Source: Dendrobium chrysotoxum
Taxonomy: Eukaryota > Streptophyta > Magnoliopsida > Asparagales > Orchidaceae
Assembly: GCA_019925795.1 (NCBI GenBank)
Contig: CM034297.1
Location: 46,832,683-46,896,682 of the forward strand
Direction: 5' to 3'
Length of the DNA stretch: 64,000 nucleotides
Shown here: positions 12,660 to 24,500 of the stretch, piece after piece
Position numbering within the stretch: position 1 is the first letter of the stretch
How the letters are laid out: every line of letters starts with the position of its first letter
Notes under the pieces: model-generated
What the model was told of the DNA's origin: nothing
Databases searched by the model: none
Seen by the model: the letters and a program-made list of their open reading frames with translations, nothing else
Made by a program: the position numbers and the translations under genes

Positions 12660-14870
12660 GCTGGCCGGGCCAGGCATTTTTCTTTCTTATTTTTCATTAA
12701 GGGTTGTGTCTCTTGGTGGTATTTATGTTTTATCTTTGTATGTTCTTGTGTGAAAATTGTGCAAGGGTGAAAAGAGATAAGGAGAGAGTGAAAGATAAGA
12801 GAGATCAATACTAATTCTCCCAATGTTCATATTGAATTTCTTAGTGTGGTGTGGCTCTGTGGTTTTTTTCCCAATTTTGAATTTTTCCATGTTAAAACAT
12901 AGTGTTCTTTCTTTTTGATGCATTTAATCTTTCTTGTTTTTTTTCACTGTGTGTTTTACTTCCCTCAACAGGGGAAAGCAAGGCAATTGCATCATTATTG
13001 CAGGAAAAATTCTTCATGAATAAGAAGACATGATCTTAGGAGCAAAATGAGGGATGGGATTCAAACTTGCCCAAATGAAAGGTGGGGAGGATGATGGTGT
13101 TAGGCATAATAGTAATGGAAGAAGGCATGACTATGACTATGGAACTAGGTCAGCTATAAAAGTTGTGACAATATTTAATAATGGTGCTGGAAGAGTATGA
13201 ATTCGTTTGAAGATGTGAATGGATCTAGGTAAGGCATCGGAGGACCCTTTAGCAAGGCTCAATGAGAGCATCGATGTTCGATACCTATTGTAAGAGAGAA
13301 AAGTGGTGAAAAATAACTATCAGAGACTATTGAAAACTCCTTGAAGTGAACGGCAAAAAGTTTTAGAGAAGTGTAAAATCAAAATAATTCGATAATGCTT
13401 GCAACTCCAAAAAAAAATGAGATGAAGAAGATGAACAATATAATGATTGATCTTTCTAGGTACATTCTTACTATCAGTACAACTATTTATAAAGCTACAC
13501 ATCAATCATCATTCAATATGTGGGCAACCTAATAGCAACCTCTAACAAAACTCTCATCCATCTTTATTGACCCAATATTACACTCAAATTATCCTCTTAT
13601 TTTGCATGTCTTTTTGTCATCATTTTGATCACAACATATAAAATATTTTATTAAAGCAGCAATAAACAAATATGATTATAAAATATTCTAATTAAATTTT
13701 GATCATGATAAATTTTTTATATTATGAAATAAATTTAATATAAATTTTGATTGCTTATTGTAAATTATAATCATCTCAAAGAAAGATAAACCCAAACAAA
13801 ATCACCAGTTAGTTATATTTACACCTATGAACATAAACGAATGGTCTAATTGCAATTAGAGCTCGTTTTTAGCGTTATTATATCAAAAAGTTATCGGAGC
13901 AAATTTGGCCACTTGGTACACTCAACGTGAATCACAAGTAAAAAAAAGTTTTTTTGCAATTTTTTTAACATATAAAAGTATTTGAAATAAAAATTACATA
14001 TAAATACATATTTTACAAGTAAAAAAGCTTTACAATCATGGCATAATATTAAAAAAAAAAAACAGTTCATGTAGAGACTACAAAAAATAGAAAATAATTA
14101 TCATATTTGCACAAAAGGAATAAAATAATCATTATCTTATCAGGAATGGAGTCCTCATATGTATAAATTAATTATGATTAATTATGAAATAATTATCCTA
14201 TTAGGCTAAATCATTAAGCACTAATCTGAGTACATGAACCTATTTAGTTGTTCAGTAGAAGTGAATTGAGAAATATGACCTACGAACATAGCACATTGGC
14301 CTTATATGAGAACTATTCTGAACTCTAAAAGATATCATTTGTAGTTACTTTATTAAATCTCACTAACAAAAATTTAGGATGATTAGAATCACTAATCTCT
14401 TTTTCTTTTTTGAAATTAAAGAAGGCAAAATTATAATCAAATGATACATTAACTTGAGACTTTGTACATTATAACTTTGAAGTGGAGGTAGTAACTTCCA
14501 CTATTATCTATAAAACAAATTTATAGTTATTACATTCCTCTTCAAAGATTAGCACAAAAATATAATCATGGTGATTATTGTTTAAAATGAAGCTTAAGCT
14601 GAAGAAATAAAATTATTATGATCACTTTAAATTGTTTTGTAACATGTTAATGAGGAGATTAATCCTCTTAGGAGTAGTCCACTCTTGAGACTATTGTAAA
14701 TCTTCTTCTTCTTTTTCTTTTTCTTTTTTTCATTTAGCTTAGGTTGTGCCTTCTTGTTAGATTTTATGTTCCATTATTAATAAATTGAATGAGGTAGTTC
14801 GGGTGCAAGAGAAGTTGCAATGCAAATCTTGAGCCAATAATGGTTGTATTTAGTTTGTTTTATATTTTTG
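12660..14870. other. Gene-free region
   Basis: 12660-12960 resembles, in reverse orientation, the block at 27600-27790 (a stretch including GTGTGGTGTGG against CCACACCACAC, with similar flanks), so it is probably retrotransposon-derived. 13000-13320 has no recognisable coding content. 13600-14870 is AT-rich with nothing I can name. Confidence 0.4.
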
Positions 14871-14879
14871 GAGGTAGTG

Positions 14880-16240
14880 ATGTTGATTGCACAATTGACA
14901 TTGTGACATAGGTATTCATAGAGTAAAACATGAGATAAGTGAGATAATGATGTATGTTTGTAGATGAAAATGACTATAAAGCATATGAGAGGTTTTAAGT
15001 GTGAGAGTCAAATATGAGGTAAGGCTTGCAGCACAAGGCTTGATGTGAAAATAACTACAAAGTAAATAGGATTGTGGTACAACTCTTGAAGGAAATGACT
15101 ATGGCTCAATCAAGGTTATGGTGCATGTCTAAAGGTGTCAATAGCTACATCACAAGTAAGATTATAGCCAAATCTTAAGGAGATGAATGTAGTGCAAGTG
15201 AGCTTGTAATATGTGTCTTGATGGGCTAACAACCAACAAGCTAGATTAAGATGCATGTCCCAAAAGAGGGATTTGTGTCACATGTAAGGTCAAAATGTAG
15301 GTTTGAATGTGTGATAGCTATAATGAAAGCGAGGTTTTGATAAAGGTATTAAAGGAGATAACTATGATGTAAGCGAGGTTGGGTGGGTCAATGGTCCATA
15401 TTATGATGCAAATGGTATTAAGGTTTCAATCTTCAAGGGGATAATTTTGGCACAAGCAAAGTTATAGTGCAAGTCTGAAAATGAATATGATTATGTTGCT
15501 AGCGAGGTTGTGGTCTAGGTCTTAAAGGAGATAATTGTGGTGTGGATCTTGATTAAATGGAAACTACAACATAAGCAAGGCTACAAAATAGATGTTAAAG
15601 GAGCTAACTATACTTAAAGTGCAATTATGATGCAAGCATCTAGATAACAATAGCTATGACATAAGAAATATTACTATATAAATCTTGAATGAGAAGCTAT
15701 GATGCAAGTAATTTTATATAATAGGTTTAAATGTAATGATAACTATGATGTTGGTGAGATTGTGACCAAGGACTTAATGAAGAAATATATATTCCAACAT
15801 TATTATGTTTTAGTTCAAGTTATGATAATAGTTATAACACAAATAAGTAACAATATATGTCTTAATGGACATAATTTTGGTGCAAGCTAGGTTGTAGTGA
15901 TGTTCTAGATATAATGATAAGTACACGAGTGAGGTTAACATAAATTTTGATATTGATTATAGCATAAACTAACAAAATAAGCCTTAAGGGAGATATGTAA
16001 AACACAAATGAGGCTATGCATAGTAAGTCTGAATATAATTATAAGGTTGTGGCATAGGTCATGACCTAAACATTTATGCCATAATCAAATTTGCAATATA
16101 GTTATGAAGATGAAAATAATAATGATATAAATGAGATTATAGAGTAGGTCTTGAAGGAGATGACTTCATCTTATGTAATGTTGTGGCATAGGCATTGATC
16201 CAATTATGATTATGTTGCAAGTGGGTTGTAATGGATTTCT
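14880..16240. repeat. Highly degenerate minisatellite, unit about 45-55 bp
   Basis: Variants of one phrase recur through this region: GCAAGCGAGGTT, then GTGGTGTAGGTCTT, then AAAGGAGATAACTATG. Clear instances lie near 15330-15380, 15430-15470, 15490-15540, 15730-15780 and 16130-16200. Copies have diverged strongly and period lengths vary. The 63-codon frame at 15699-15890 is a by-product. Confidence 0.65.
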
Positions 16241-17559
16241 CAAAAATTTTGGGTTCTACCTAACTATTTAGAAGATCATATGCACTGATAATGGCCACTA
16301 GTAAGATTTATCTAAGGATTATAACTCCTCTAGGCATTAAAGATCATATGCTTTGATAATGAACACTTGCAGAATTTTACTTAGGGTATAGACTCAATCG
16401 TGCTTGAAAGATCATAGCTTTTATAATGACTTATTATAGGAGTTTCTTAATACTATAAACAATGTCTCTAATGAATAAATTTGAAGCCATATTAGCTTTT
16501 TTGAATGATATTACCTTTAGCATAAATAGCCTAAAATATTTATCATAGTTATCAATAATAAAAGATGAAGATTTTATCCTCCCATAATTAGAATTTGTTA
16601 ATAGGATATTGTCCCTAGATTAACATAATTGACCCACTAGGATCAAGACTTTGGCAATTGACTATGATTTGGTGGGGATGTTCAGTGGTTGCTGCACATG
16701 TTGATGTCTCACATGGGCAAACTAAATACAACTTTGTATATTATCATGATATGATGTTAATGGATGTGATAGACTGAAGTTCCAATGATGATTTAAGAGA
16801 ATAATTCCAAAAAAGAAAAGTTTTGTTACTTAAATTTTGCGCAACTAGCAAATGGGTATCATATGTATTTTTTCTTTTTTCTTTTAAATATTTACATGTC
16901 TAAGAATAGTCTTTTGCCACAAATGGATGATGAAATAGAGTTATGTGGAGGTCATAATATCATTGGGTATTTGCAACTCTATTAAATGAGTTGCACATTA
17001 ATGAGCTTGCAATGGTGAGGTTAAATAATTATGAGGTAAACCTTTTAGAGAGAGTTTTTTTGGAGAAATTTGGCAGTCCCATAGAGGCCATCAAATATAG
17101 AGCATGAAAGCTATAAACTATCATAGACTTGCTACCATAGCAAGTTCAAGAATTCAAGATGAGGTCGAGAGCCATAATGGCCCTATCATAAGATTAAGAT
17201 CAAGGGCCAAGCGAGCATCATCGCTATATATGAATAAAAAATTTTCTTTAATATAAAAAGTATTGAAATTGTAATGATAATAAAAAATTCAAATTCAAAA
17301 TTTAAAATTTTGAATCTTCGATCTTTAGCTCTCCCTCCATATTATACATTTTTAACTTATTTTCCTTTTATGTTTACCTTGTTTTGAGGTCATTAGGTTT
17401 GGTCACTCCATTAAGAGCTTTCAATTTGTGTAGTCCCCCACCCAACTCCTTTGGGTTCTTCTTGGTTAAATCCTTAAATTTCCTTTCTATACTAATTAAT
17501 GTCACCCCCAACCTCTCCATTATTCTTTTCCCACCTTTCTAATATCATTGTACATGTTT
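16241..17559. other. Gene-free region
   Basis: 16250-16450 contains two or three further loose repeats of GATCATATGCTTTGATAATG. No supported gene. The sequence changes to C/T-rich, low-complexity text after 17330. Confidence 0.4.
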
Positions 17560-18110
17560 CTCCCTATTTTACATTAATAAGAAAATTTCCACAATCCTCC
17601 TTGAAGTGGCTAGCCAAACTAAGGAAACCTTTAAACTAATTTTATCATCCCTCTTCCACGACCTTCTAGACACCTTGGATGTTCACCAAAAAAATTTAGA
17701 TATGAACATCATACATTCATATAAGACTTCCAAGCCTTTCTAACACCTTTATACACCATTAGGACCATCCTCTAATATAATATTCCAAGATTTATCAAAA
17801 TTAACCCAAATTAGGCATGTTGCTCTAGTCTTGAGCTAGTTTCCCTTACAAATCTCTATTTTTTTTTGGATTTCCCTAAAAACTATATAATATATCACAT
17901 ATTATTCCTCTAATACTTCTAAGCCTTTATAGCACCTCCATTCACCATTAGGACCTTTCACTAATCCAATATTTCAAGACTGGTCAAAATCAATCCAAAC
18001 TAAGCACTTTGATCCAATCTTAGTTTAGCTTCCCTTAAACATCCCTAAATCTTTTGGATCTCCACCAAGAACTATAGAGCAATCTAATAAAATTCTCTTA
18101 ACACTTCCAA
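17560..18110. repeat. Tandem repeat, unit about 190 bp, at least three copies
   Basis: The words TCTAAGCCTTTATAGCACC, CACCATTAGGACC, CAAGACTGGTCAAAATCAA and TTTTGGATCTCCACCAAGAA recur in order with a period near 190 bp (CACCATTAGGA at about 17754 and 17943). The partial copy at the right edge is interrupted by the CACTA element at 18111. Confidence 0.7.
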
Positions 18111-18779
18111 CATTACAAGAAAATGGCTATTTACTGGTGAAATTTTTGGCGGATATTTGTCCGCCAGTATAAGCGGTGGTCTACCCAGCGAATATTTCGT
18201 CGAAAAACAAGCGATGGGATTTCTAGCTGACAAATTGCCAAAAATTTATCGGCGGAAAAATTGCCGGTCTAACCACCGGAGTGTGTAAAGTCGGCATTTA
18301 ATTCCAGAGAAATTTACACATCAAAATTCCGGCGAAACATTTTCCTAAGAGGGAAGGCTTTTTTCTTTTTTTTTTTTTTTGCTACAGGATTCTTGTGGAT
18401 TTTTGGTGGATATTCGACGGATTATCCATCGGAAACAACTACATGAAGAAATGTATCGACGTTCCTGCAAAACTTTGCCGCCGGTATTTTTGGTGGATTC
18501 TCCGCCGAATTCATCCATCAGTATATGTCCGGCAGAATAATCTGGCAGATAATCCGCCAGAAATACCGGCAGCAAATTTTCACCAAAAATTCTAGTCCAT
18601 AAAATGCAGGAACTCATACCAAGGAAACGACGTTTCTTCTTCCCTTTTTTTGTCAGAATAGATTTCTGACACGCGATTTACCATCGAATAAAGTTTCTCC
18701 AGAAATGCATAATTTCCGTCAGAATTTTGTTGTTGCCGGTGAATTTTGTCTGCCGGTAACAACTGATTTTCCTATAGTG
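18111..18779. mobile_element. Small non-autonomous CACTA element, 669 bp
   Basis: The left end is CATTACAAGAAAATGGC. The right end on the opposite strand is CACTATAGGAAAATCAG. The 3-bp target duplication CAA is intact at 18108-18110 and 18780-18782. Subterminal GGCGGATATT / CCGCCAG repeats are like those of the 4018-6100 element, so the two probably used related transposases. It has no coding capacity and is inserted in the 190-bp tandem array. Confidence 0.9.
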
Positions 18780-18782
18780 CAA

Positions 18783-20049
18783 GTGCATCAATGCCTTAAA
18801 TCTCCCTTCATGTCATAACCCTAATGTGAAACCCAAAGGTGTAGCTTTAGGGCTTAATATACCACCAAGGCTTGGTCGACCACTCCCTTGGCTCTCCACT
18901 ACAAGTGACCTTATCTAAATACCCCAAGGATTATTCCTGCAAAGAGTACAACCTCCTACATAAAGTAAAAGTCATGGATCAACCCTTCCAAGCCTAGGTC
19001 ACCATTAATTCATACAAAGATGCTATAGCCCTTTCTCTTACATCACAAAAAAGGAAGAGTAACCTAAATAGTTTTGTTGCGGCCTAGTTAGGCCAATTCA
19101 ATCCAAAAATCTTACTTTGGCAAGTTCAATGCCTTCATATGCCTAATTAAGTGCTTTCGATGTAGATGAACTCAACTCTATATAAGCCAAAACTTTTCAA
19201 AGTTTTTTCACTATTTCGAGCAAATTTATCTATGATTTGATTTATTTTGAATTACTCCAAATGCTTTTATTTACATAAAAATGTGTACTCTATTAGATGT
19301 GATTTTTTTGGTCCAAATATATTTATAAAATATATTGAGCAAAAAAATGTGTTATAAATATATTAAAATAAGAAATTAAACAATTTATCACTTATAAGTG
19401 GAAGTCCTTGGATGAAGACAAGAACTCATAAGTTAATATTTGATCTTATGAAGAAATAATATGTTTAAATCAGGAAAATTTTTATGTTAGTATAGTGTGA
19501 ATAATGATTAAGATATATCTCTGAGTCTTTAGATCATTTTAAGATGTGTGTGATATTAATTATTTCTAGATTGCATTTATCTCAAAATAATTCTAAGGGT
19601 TTTGAGATTCAACTGGCTAGAGCAAAATTTTAATTAGAATTCATAATCTTCTTTTTTTTTTTTTTTTTTTCTATGAACCACTAGAGTGTTCAAGAAAAAA
19701 AAAATTACCAGAACATTTTGATGCAATTTGTATCTTGATGATAAGACAAAGTGCTTAAATTAGAAGATATTTAGACCTTTTTTATTCTTTTTTTAATGAT
19801 TTTAAATTTTGAGCATTTGGCTTAGAAAAATTTGACTTTATATGCCCAAGAATAGTGAAAATTGGAGAAATATATCAGAGAAATATGCTCAAAAAATTTT
19901 TTTTTTGAGAAATATGCCTTAAAATTTATTTTCAACTAATTTATCCCTAAGATATTTTATTGAAGCCAATCAAGAAATAGTATGAATTCATTCAAAATTG
20001 AACTTTAAATTGAACCTTAATTTGAAATTGATTTGAATGTAGATTAACT
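18783..20049. other. Gene-free region
   Basis: No supportable coding sequence. Contains a T-tract of about 20 bases near 19651-19670 and otherwise AT-rich unique-looking sequence. Confidence 0.45.
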
Positions 20050-20447
20050 TGTGTCGACAAAGGTCACTAGAGCGAGCATCTAAAAACCGAGACGTAATGG
20101 GAGTTTATTGGGGGCTCACAGACGGGTTTAGCGAAGTTCATTAGAGCTAGCATCACAAAACAGGAGTTTCTTGGGTCTTGTAGGCAAGATCGACGAAGGT
20201 TGTTGCATGGAGCTAGCATCACGATACAAGAGTTTGTTGGGGACTTATCGATGAGACCAACAGAGGACGCTTGAGCTGGCATCGTGCAATGGAAGTTGGA
20301 TGGAGTCTCACAAAGAAGATCAACAAAAGTCGTTGTAACTAGCATCATAGAAATCACGACACTATGATAGTTTCCTAGTAGCTAGGGCTCACGAACAAGA
20401 TTGGCGAAGCTCATCGGAGCTTGCATCACAAGATGGAACCAACTAAC
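20050..20447. repeat. Degenerate tandem repeat, unit 63-82 bp, six copies
   Basis: The anchor GAGCTAGCATCAC and variants occurs at about 20070, 20143, 20210, 20273, 20336 and 20418. Between anchors the order is GGAGTTT..TTGGG, then CTCA / CTTAT, then a GATCGACGAAG-like word. The 96-codon minus-strand frame here is only the repeat read through. Confidence 0.8.
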
Positions 20448-20876
20448 ACTACCAAAAAATAAGGTTTTCGCAGCACAATTTTTGACCTATCCCGGCGGTT
20501 ATAACCGCCACTATATTCTTTGGGTAGACGACGACTCTGATCGGAGGAACTGGACACGAGCGGACGGCGACTTCGGTCTTCGACGCAGACGACGACTCCG
20601 ATCGGAAAGAAGACCGGGAGATGGAGATGTCCGGAGAACGATCGAACGATGAGCACACGGGGAGAAGAATCGCAAGGATCGGAGAGGAAGCCGCGCGCTA
20701 GGGTTCGGGATCGAAACAGAGAGAATACCGTGACCGATCACGAGCCGCGAGGGGTAATGCAGGTTTTATGCAGCACTTGTCTAGCAACGGTTTAAACCGC
20801 TGCCAATACCGGTTTTGCATGCGGTTCACAAACCGCCTGTGACGAGTGCTGCGAAAAATCACATTTTTTAGTAGTG
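20448..20876. mobile_element. Small non-autonomous CACTA element, 429 bp
   Basis: Ends are CACTACCAAAAAATAAGG on the left and, on the opposite strand, CACTACTAAAAAATGTGA on the right, each continuing to TTTTCGCAGCAC. The 3-bp target duplication TAA is at 20445-20447 and 20877-20879. Subterminal repeats (GCGGTTATAACCGC; CGGTTTAAACCG) are small palindromes. The GC-rich core has overlapping frames on both strands with no domain. It is a different subfamily from the two GGCGGATTT-type elements and is inserted at the edge of the 63-82-bp array. Confidence 0.92.
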
Positions 20877-20879
20877 TAA

Positions 20880-21500
20880 CGGGAACTCAAGATTTGAACT
20901 CAGGATTGAAAATTTGTTATTGACGAGAACTAGAGACCGACAACATGAAACAATCTCCATGGGGAAGGAATCGCACAACTTGGGCATGCAAAGGATGTTT
21001 CAAACCTTATTCTAAGTTCAAATCATGTTGAAATAGGGTTCCAACAAGGTTTAATCAAATTTGGTGCAAATCTTACTTTGCCATTTATTCAAGCCAAATT
21101 TGAACAAATTCAAACCAAATTCATTCACGACAGGCTTCTATAAGCCCTCAGCTTATACAAAAGATAGGTGTACTCTGAAACGAAATTTTCAACATATCTC
21201 CTCAAGAAATAAAACTATATGCATATTCTCTGATTTTGAATATTGTGAACTTTTCCTCTAACTTACAACCCTCAATATTTTATCTTATAATTATCATGAT
21301 ATAAATTACATCAAGATATCATAATATAACATTTTCTCATTAATAAACCTATAATCATAAGTTGGGATCATGTGTCCAAGGATGTTTACTCTTCTGATAT
21401 TGGGCTCTTCAAAGATGCATGAAAATTCACTTGTTGATGCATAGGTATCTATGAAATTTTCATTCTCTATTTTGAATTAAAATTATGATCAATTTAATTA
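20880..21500. other. Gene-free region
   Basis: No supported gene. The 66-codon frame at 21061-21261 has no recognisable features. Confidence 0.4.
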
Positions 21501-21503
21501 TTA

Positions 21504-21504
<1 letters not shown>

Positions 21505-21562
<58 letters not shown>
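21505..21562. repeat. Compound microsatellite (TA)n(GA)n
   Basis: An uninterrupted TA run of about 36 bases passes directly into eleven GA repeats (21541-21562). Confidence 0.97.
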
Positions 21563-21564
<2 letters not shown>

Positions 21565-22351
21565 GTATCAAAATTAAATGTGTTGATTTAGCATAGTAAG
21601 GGAATCCTTTCTCTATTAATCATAAAATCTTTGTGGAAATATCTTGCCAAAACTAAACAAATCCACTATGCTAAGATATAAGCATTCATATATTCGAATA
21701 AACCAAACAGTGAAGGTTTCCTTCACAAGACCAAACTCCACTTAAAGATTCAATGTTTTTATATCTATAGATTTCCTTAGATACAAATGGAAATAATATA
21801 AATTATGAAGCTATATATCATGCCTAACTTGCATTTTTTGCTTGTTCTTAATGAAGCTGCCTTCTTGATAACCGGCAGCTTTGGTTCAAGGCCAAGTGAA
21901 TTAATTTGGACATTATGAAGCTATATAATTACATCCATTGCAATCATTAATTTCTTTACGTAAAGTTATGGCTTTGTGCCTTTGTCTCTCTATATAAGTG
22001 CAAAGCATTAAGATAATTTGAAGGAATAAAATGTAAAGATAATTTGATGCATGGACATAAATTGAACAAGTGGACATGTATAAAATTCAATTTAAAGTTG
22101 ATTGAAAGATTTTTTTTTTTTATGGAAAAAGTGATGAAAAATAACATTTATAGAACATTTTGCTAGGTTGCAAATTTTGGACATAATAATCGAATTTGAT
22201 GCTTTAGGTACGCTTAAATATCTTGATGTCTAGAGATGAGTTTCTAAGACTGACAAGAGTAGTCTTCATTATTTTCCCTTTTTTTATGAGCAATCTTTCC
22301 TTGTTGATATAAATGTTATGTGCGAGGATATTAATGGCGATAAAGAAGGAG

Positions 22352-22354
<3 letters not shown>
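21563..22354. other. Gene-free AT-rich region
   Basis: No coding sequence I can support. Separates two compound microsatellites of the same TA-GA composition. Confidence 0.4.

Positions 22355-22418
<64 letters not shown>
22355..22418. repeat. Second compound microsatellite (AT)n(AG)n
   Basis: About 30 bases of AT repeat followed by seventeen AG units to 22418, same order and strand as the array at 21505-21562. Open frames of 105 and 67 codons across it encode only YIYIYI / RERERE low complexity. Confidence 0.97.
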
Positions 22419-22419
<1 letters not shown>

Positions 22420-22748
22420 ACAATGTCTTAGCTTTGTAAGAATATCCAACATGAACATAAATAAAAGATTAATTATTGCGGCAAACAACATTCCTTTCTC
22501 TATGATTGGGGAATGAGTCAATTAAATGTACTAGACGTGGGACATGTCTTCAAGAGATTGTTCTCTGTATGTTTGGTTATTCTCATTTGAGTATAGGAGA
22601 CCAAATGCCAAGAAACTCAGCATAAATTTTGGCCCAATTTTGGCCCTGACATTAGTAGTTAGATTTGGTTTCAATAGCATGCATCAACGTTATTTGTGAT
22701 AGCCTACATTAATACTATTGATAGTGTCAGTAAAAAAAATTAGCATGC

Positions 22749-23307
22749 ATCAGTGTATTCGGGAGACAATAGTTAGGGTATCTTACTTGGGCGATGTAGT
22801 TCAAAGGACCATAGTAAGGCATCGATGATTAAAGGATCATAATTAGGCGACAATAATTAGAAGATCATAATCAGATGACTTTGGTCAGAAGACCAAAGTA
22901 AGGCAATGGTGGTTAAGAGATCGTAGGTAGACGACAGTGTTCGAAAAATCATGGTAGGGAAACGACATACAAAGGATCGTAATCAAGAAATCATGGTTAG
23001 AAAACTATTATCATTCAATAGTTGTCAAAGCACCATAATCAAATGGCAATGGTTGGAGGACCATAATAGGGTAAAGGTACTTAGAGAATTGTAATCAAAC
23101 GATGGTGGTTAGACAATCATAGACAGGCGATATTGGTTGTTATATTGTATTCAGGAAATGGTGGTCAAATGATAGTAATCAAGCAGCAATAGTTAGAGGA
23201 CTATAATTAGGCAAAGGTGGTTGGAGGATTGTAGTCAAATCATTGTGTTTGGAGAACCTAGTCAAATGATGGTGGTCGAAGAATTATAGTCAGATGATGG
23301 TGGGTCG
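22749..23307. repeat. 28-bp minisatellite, 20 tandem copies in strict phase
   Basis: Cutting every 28 bases from 22749 gives 20 consecutive copies. Only one (the penultimate) is 27 bases, and there are no other length changes. Typical copies are AGGATCATAATTAGGCGACA + ATAATTAG (22833) and AAGATCATAATCAGATGACT + TTGGTCAG (22861). The skeleton is AGGACCATAATCAGGCGATG + GTGGTTAG with heavy base substitution. 28 is not a multiple of three and all frames contain stops, so it is not coding. Confidence 0.93.
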
Positions 23308-23329
23308 AAGGGTCCTTACGATGTAAACA

Positions 23330-23770
23330 GTGTATGTTTACTTTATAGTTTGTTTGAGCGGCCTATATTAATATCCTTCATTATATACCACTCTTCTACG
23401 ATTGAAGTCATTAATTATGTCAAAATTAAGTGATCTTAAACTCATTAAATTCATCTCATCAAAACACTCGATTTGACTATAAGCATACAATATTTGAATA
23501 TCATTGGGTTCTCTAATTAATATTTTAAAGATTTTAATTATGTTTTAAGTGTTTGATCTCATTTTGACTCGAGTTGGTTCACTCTTGGTGTCAATAGTTT
23601 TGCCTCATCAAGACATTCAATTTGACTATAAATAGCTAAAATAGAAGTTCGAATGATCCTAAATTTGATTTTGAATGTTTCTTATTCACATATACATCAA
23701 GATTCTTACTTGATTAAATCAATTTTTTTTTATGTATCAATAATATTTTCCAAAATGTTTATGAGTTGAA
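23330..23770. repeat. Repeat related to the right half of the 4018-6100 CACTA element
   Basis: The phrases CTCATCAAAACACTCGATTTGACTATAAGC and TTGGTGTC...CAAGACATTCAATTTGACTATAAA, each read in pieces, parallel CTCGTCGAGAGGCTCGATTC + GACTATAAGC and TTGGTGTC...GAGACGCTCAGTTCGACTATAA at 5785-5975. The order is the same, so this looks like a diverged copy of the same interior. No CACTA terminus was found beside it. Confidence 0.5.
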
Positions 23771-24339
23771 CAATTTATTGAATCCAAAATTATTTGTGGA
23801 TACTCCAGAACCTCGCTAGCACACACAATAAGATTGAGAACAGAGGAAATAGAGAGGCAAAGAGGGAACTTAGAGTGATATGCTATGGGATTTTAATATT
23901 ATAATCCTGATTATAATGTCATTAAGTCAATGAGACTTACTGGCAAAGTTACAGACTAACTTGATTATTGCAAATTTCAAGTTGTTTGGATGAGTTCACC
24001 CACAACTTAGCGTGCTCCTCTTCAACCTAGCAAATCCATTAAGCTAATCCGGATTTGAAGCTGCATATTTAACCTCCAAAAGCACTTAGCAGAGGGTGCG
24101 GATGTTTTTTCCATAAGAATTCTATATTTATTATTGGAATATATTAATATCAATTGAATTTTTTTCTTGATCGAGTCAAATTTGATCTGAATGAAGATTG
24201 AATCAAGCCACTCTATCAACAAATTTGACTTAGCTCGACCTCAGATCAAACAACTTCAAATCAATTTTAAATGAGGGTTTATCAATTTAATGCCCTAACT
24301 CTATCTAATTGTCGGAACAATATTTAAGCTTTATTTGGA

Positions 24340-24500
24340 TAAGGCTTTCAGTAGGAGTGCCAATTCGGGTCAACGGGTCAGGTTCGAGTCCAACCTGAGT
24401 TGACCCGAACGTAAACGGGTTGACTCGAACCTGGCCCAATTTTACAAATGGGTCAAGATTTTCAACCCGGACCCACAAACCTGGAATAAAGTTTAGGTTG
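24340..24500. repeat. GGGTCAA/TTGACCC inverted-repeat fragment
   Basis: Several copies of GGGTCAACGGGTCAGGTTCG-type words occur in both orientations (24375-24480). Plant MITEs with CGGGTTGACCCG-rich termini look like this. The end points are unclear. Confidence 0.45.

Noticed and set aside
20401..20741. Five overlapping frames on both strands around 20.5 kb
   Set aside because: All lie in the GC-rich core of a 429-bp non-autonomous CACTA element.
22204..22521. Open frames of 105 and 67 codons
   Set aside because: They are translations of the TA/GA microsatellite (YIYIYI, RERERE).
22749..23307. Evenly spaced 28-bp repeats as a CRISPR array
   Set aside because: The units are contiguous with no spacers and differ from each other, and the context is a plant nuclear genome. 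It is a minisatellite.
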